Source of the DNA: Dokdonella_A sp051958935
GTDB lineage: Bacteria; Pseudomonadota; Gammaproteobacteria; Xanthomonadales; Rhodanobacteraceae
NCBI RefSeq assembly: GCF_051958935.1
Contig: NZ_JBQCFP010000018.1
Location: 61,269-125,268, forward strand
Direction: 5' to 3'
Length of the DNA: 64,000 nucleotides
How positions within the stretch are numbered: position 1 is the stretch's first letter; each line of letters starts with the position of its first letter. Below, piece by piece: positions 61,655 through 64,000 of the stretch. A program made the position numbers and the translations under genes. The notes beneath the pieces are model-generated. The model was not told the DNA's origin. It searched no databases and worked only from the letters and a program-made list of their open reading frames with translations.

Positions 61655-62107
61655 TCAGGCCGCGGCGAGGTCGACGCGCGCGACCAGCAGGCCGCGGTCG
61701 CGCAGTTCGCTGTTGAGCGATTGCTTGAGCCAGCGCCGGCGTGCCTCGGCCTCGTCCGGCAATACGGCGTAGTCGAACAGCCTGCGCGTGGTCACCTGCA
61801 GCAGGCCCTCGAGGTCGTCGATGACGACATCCGCGCGCTGCGGATCGAGCACCTGGAAGTAGACGAGCGCGCGATAGTCCTGGGCACCGCGGTGCAGCCG
61901 ATCCACCGCGACGGTCGCCCCGGCGAGGTCGATCTTGTGCGCGACCCGCTCGACCAGTGGCAGCACGACATGCAGGCCGGCACCGACGGTGCGGATGCGG
62001 CCGCCGCGGCTGCGCAGCGTATAGACCTGGCCTTGGGGGATGCGACGGACGCACACGGCGACGAGCAGGGCCATCCCGCACAGCGCGGCGATCAGGATCG
62101 GGGACAT
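61655..62107 (-). CDS. Short SPFH/band-7-like membrane protein
   Basis: A 150-residue protein: an N-terminal TM helix (ILIAALCGMALLVAVCV) followed by RRIPQGQVYTLRSRGGRIRTVGAGLHVVLPLVERVAHKIDL, the SPFH opening motif, and the core to LLVARVDLAAA. It stops where stomatin-like proteins continue into a long coiled coil, so it is a minimal SPFH domain. There is an alternative ATG at 62164. It lies 72 bp upstream of rsmG on the same strand and may lead the rsmG-parAB transcript. Confidence 0.82.
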   Translation of the reverse strand: MSPILIAALCGMALLVAVCVRRIPQGQVYTLRSRGGRIRTVGAGLHVVLPLVERVAHKIDLAGATVAVDRLHRGAQDYRALVYFQVLDPQRADVVIDDLEGLLQVTTRRLFDYAVLPDEAEARRRWLKQSLNSELRDRGLLVARVDLAAA

Positions 62108-62267
62108 CACGTTCGTGTTCTCTGAAGCGTTCTTGTTATCGGGACAGCGGGTACTGCGCAGCACTTGACCACGATACGCCCCGAAGGACTAACGATTGCT
62201 TAACAGTTTTTCATGCTGCGGCGCGAAACGAGCGTGACGCCGTGCCGCATGGCCGGCGCCGGCAGCC

Positions 62268-62276
62268 GCGTACAAT
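62268..62276 (+). promoter_or_regulatory. Extended -10 element of hemB
   Basis: GCG followed by TACAAT at 62271-62276, 39 bp before the hemB ATG. No good -35 lies at 17 bp, so this would be an extended -10 type promoter. Confidence 0.45.
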
Positions 62277-62314
62277 GGCTCGTTTTTCCCTGTTCGACGA
62301 TCTCCCTGCATCCG

Positions 62315-63304
62315 ATGGCCTACCCGCACACCCGCCTGCGCCGCATGCGCCGCGACGCGTTTTCGCGCGCGCTCATGCGCGAAACCGACCTCACCCCCGC
62401 CGACCTGATCCTGCCGGTGTTCGTGCGCGAAGGGCGCGACGTCGCCGAAGCGATTCCGTCGATGCCCGGCGTAGAGCGCGTCTCGATCGACCGCTTGGTG
62501 CGCCTTGCCGAGGAAGCCCATGGCCTCGGGATTCCGGCGCTCGCGCTGTTCCCGGTCACGCCGCCCGAAGCGAAATCCCTCGACGCGAGCGAGGCGTGGA
62601 ATCCCGACGGCCTCGCGCAGCGTGCGGTGCGCGCGCTGAAGCAGGCGCTGCCCGATCTGGGTGTCATCACCGACGTCGCGCTCGATCCGTTCACGACGCA
62701 CGGCCAGGACGGGCTCATCGACGAGCGCGGCTACGTCGTCAACGACGCGACCGTCGAGGCGCTCGTCAAGCAGGCGATCTCGCATGCCGAGGCCGGCGCC
62801 GACATCGTCGCGCCGTCGGACATGATGGACGGCCGCGTCGGCGCGATCCGCGCCGCGCTCGAAGTCGACGGCCACGTCAACACGCGCATCCTCGCTTACG
62901 CGGCGAAGTACGCGTCCGCGTTCTACGGCCCGTTTCGCGACGCGGTCGGCTCGTCCGGCAGCCTCGGCAAGGGCAACAAGTACACCTACCAGATGGACCC
63001 GGCCAATGGCGACGAGGCGCTGCGCGAAGTCGCGCTCGACCTCGAGGAAGGCGCCGACATGGTCATGGTCAAGCCCGCGATGCCCTATCTCGACATCGTG
63101 CGGCGCGTGAAGGACCGCTTCGGCGTGCCGACCCTCGCCTACCAGGTCAGCGGCGAGTACGCGATGCTCAAGGCCGCATTCGCGAACGGCTGGCTCGACG
63201 AGCGCGCCTGCGTGCTCGAAGCCCTCACGGGGATCCGCCGCGCGGGCGCCGACGCGATCCTCACCTACTTCGCCCTCGACGCCGCGCGCTGGTTGCGCGG
63301 TTGA
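62315..63304 (+). CDS. hemB: Delta-aminolevulinic acid dehydratase (porphobilinogen synthase)
   Basis: A 329-residue TIM-barrel enzyme condensing two 5-aminolevulinate molecules to porphobilinogen in heme synthesis. The Schiff-base lysines lie in APSDMMDGRVGAIR-adjacent ANTRILAYAAKYAS and MVKPAMPYLD (near 250). The metal loop is DVALDPFTTHGQDG, with Asp/Ala in place of the three zinc cysteines, so this is the Mg2+-dependent type. ATG 62315 gives the family start; an ATG at 62213 would add 34 unsupported residues. Confidence 0.96.
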   Translation: MAYPHTRLRRMRRDAFSRALMRETDLTPADLILPVFVREGRDVAEAIPSMPGVERVSIDRLVRLAEEAHGLGIPALALFPVTPPEAKSLDASEAWNPDGLAQRAVRALKQALPDLGVITDVALDPFTTHGQDGLIDERGYVVNDATVEALVKQAISHAEAGADIVAPSDMMDGRVGAIRAALEVDGHVNTRILAYAAKYASAFYGPFRDAVGSSGSLGKGNKYTYQMDPANGDEALREVALDLEEGADMVMVKPAMPYLDIVRRVKDRFGVPTLAYQVSGEYAMLKAAFANGWLDERACVLEALTGIRRAGADAILTYFALDAARWLRG

Positions 63305-63386
63305 CGCGGACGATCGAGAAGCAACAGCGAACAGCCTGAAACACAAGCGCGCACGAAGAAGGGCAGTTGCCCAGAACGATCGAAAC

Positions 63387-63471
63387 ACGGGGCACAAGGA
63401 GCACACGGAGGAGAGGCTTTTCACGAGATCGGTTTTCTTCCATCCCTTCCTCCGTGTGCTCCGTGTCGGAA
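63387..63471. repeat. Long inverted-repeat element between hemB and aroE
   Basis: AGCACACGGAGGA (63400-63412) pairs perfectly with TCCTCCGTGTGCT (63448-63460), extended by ACACGG/CCGTGT on the outside. This is the ACACGGAGGAC-type dispersed element; the rest of the 263-bp gap (63305-63567) shows no gene. Confidence 0.8.
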
Positions 63472-63567
63472 GTTTTTGCCGATTGTTCCATTACTTCGTG
63501 TATTCATGTTTCAGGCTTGGCTTGGCTTGCTGGCTCGCCCTGGTTGGCCTGTTTCCCCGGAAGCCGC

Positions 63568-64000
63568 ATGGACCGTTACGCCGTATTCGGCCAGCCGATC
63601 GCACATTCATTGTCGCCACGGATCCATGCGACGTTCGGGGCGCAGCTCGGCATCCGGCTCGACTACCGCGCGATCGAGGCCGCGCGCGAGACGTTCGCGG
63701 CGACGCTCGTCGCATTCGCGCGCGACGGCGGGCGCGGCGCGAACGTGACCTTGCCACTCAAGGAGGATGCGGCCGCGTTGTGCGACGCGCTGTCCGAGCG
63801 CGCGCGCCGCTGCGGCAGCGTCAACACGCTCATTCGCGACGGCGACGCGTGGCGCGGCGACAGCACGGACGGGGTGGGGTTGTTGCGCGACCTCGCCCGC
63901 CATGGAATCGATACTCGTGGCCTGCGCGTGCTCCTGCTCGGCGCCGGCGGCGCCGCGCGCGCCGCGGCGTTCGCGCTCGTCGACGCGGGCGCGCGCGAAC
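63568..64000 (+). CDS. aroE: Shikimate dehydrogenase (3' end outside window)
   Basis: The first 144 codons of AroE, which reduces 3-dehydroshikimate with NADPH in aromatic amino-acid synthesis. YAVFGQPIAHSLSPRIHATF at the N terminus holds the substrate Ser-Leu-Ser, NVTLPLKEDA the catalytic Lys, and GDSTDGVGLLRDL the Asp; the NADP-binding loop LLLGAGGAARAAAFAL is the last visible element. Start ATG 63568. The gene continues past the right edge. Confidence 0.96.
   Translation, partial: MDRYAVFGQPIAHSLSPRIHATFGAQLGIRLDYRAIEAARETFAATLVAFARDGGRGANVTLPLKEDAAALCDALSERARRCGSVNTLIRDGDAWRGDSTDGVGLLRDLARHGIDTRGLRVLLLGAGGAARAAAFALVDAGARE

Noticed and set aside
62213..62314. N-terminal extension of hemB from ATG 62213
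   Set aside because: The extension spans the promoter-like TACAAT element and precedes the family-conserved start.

Overview
The window is high-GC DNA (roughly two thirds G+C) packed with housekeeping genes and short intergenic gaps. The gene set (PhoP-type regulator, Tat operon, rhtA, plsB, GldAFG-like ABC genes, Mg-type hemB, parAB-rsmG), the dispersed hairpin repeats and the secreted proteins ending in I-F-x-N-G-F-D all suggest a gammaproteobacterium of the order Lysobacterales (Xanthomonadales), probably near the Rhodanobacteraceae. That placement is inference from protein and repeat style, not from a marker gene. I saw no rRNA, tRNA, CRISPR array, transposase or prophage. Both window edges cut genes: a phoP-like regulator on the left and aroE on the right.

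Layout. 0-7.6 kb: PepSY protein and PhoP-like regulator, a pentein-fold hydrolase, tag, an EamA transporter, a DUF2214 protein, a PLP-dependent dehydratase, pepN. 7.7-12.4 kb: a 1150-residue secreted mosaic protein, a tiny unknown gene and about 0.95 kb of intergenic DNA full of inverted repeats. 12.4-16.6 kb: mnmG and a two-component system, enclosed by two inverted copies of a ~110-bp bipartite repeat. 16.6-24 kb: YbaY-like lipoprotein, glyQS, a GspE/PilB-type ATPase with an overlapping glutamine amidotransferase, and a small putative DNA-binding protein. 24-34.6 kb: tatABC, SYLF protein, exported propeller-like protein, hemH, hydrolase, YgjP-type protease, rdgC, ttcA, transketolase, YdcH-like protein. 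34.6-46.1 kb: plsB, a lipoprotein, a candidate small RNA, acid phosphatase, PerM-type permease, rhtA, rep, sirtuin, tdk and an unknown coupled gene. 46.1-53.2 kb: mutM downstream of a GldAFG-like ABC operon, a desaturase, a DCC-family protein and rpmB-rpmG. 53.5-64 kb: ppc, a glycosyltransferase, a cupredoxin-sigma-antisigma operon, SPFH-rsmG-parA-parB, hemB and the start of aroE.

The most unusual signals are four. (1) Two unrelated secreted proteins share both a C-terminal I-F-x-N-G-F-D tail and a nearly identical translation-start leader, and a third tail without a gene survives at 43.76-43.79 kb. (2) A promoter-to-terminator unit of about 127 nt at 38.37-38.50 kb looks like a small RNA carrying an anti-Shine-Dalgarno motif. 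(3) A two-hairpin repeat of 110-112 bp occurs twice in opposite orientation around mnmG and its two-component system, while the usual partners of mnmG (rsmG, parA, parB) lie about 45 kb away. (4) A secreted cupredoxin carrying one of these tails is the first gene of an ECF sigma/anti-sigma operon.
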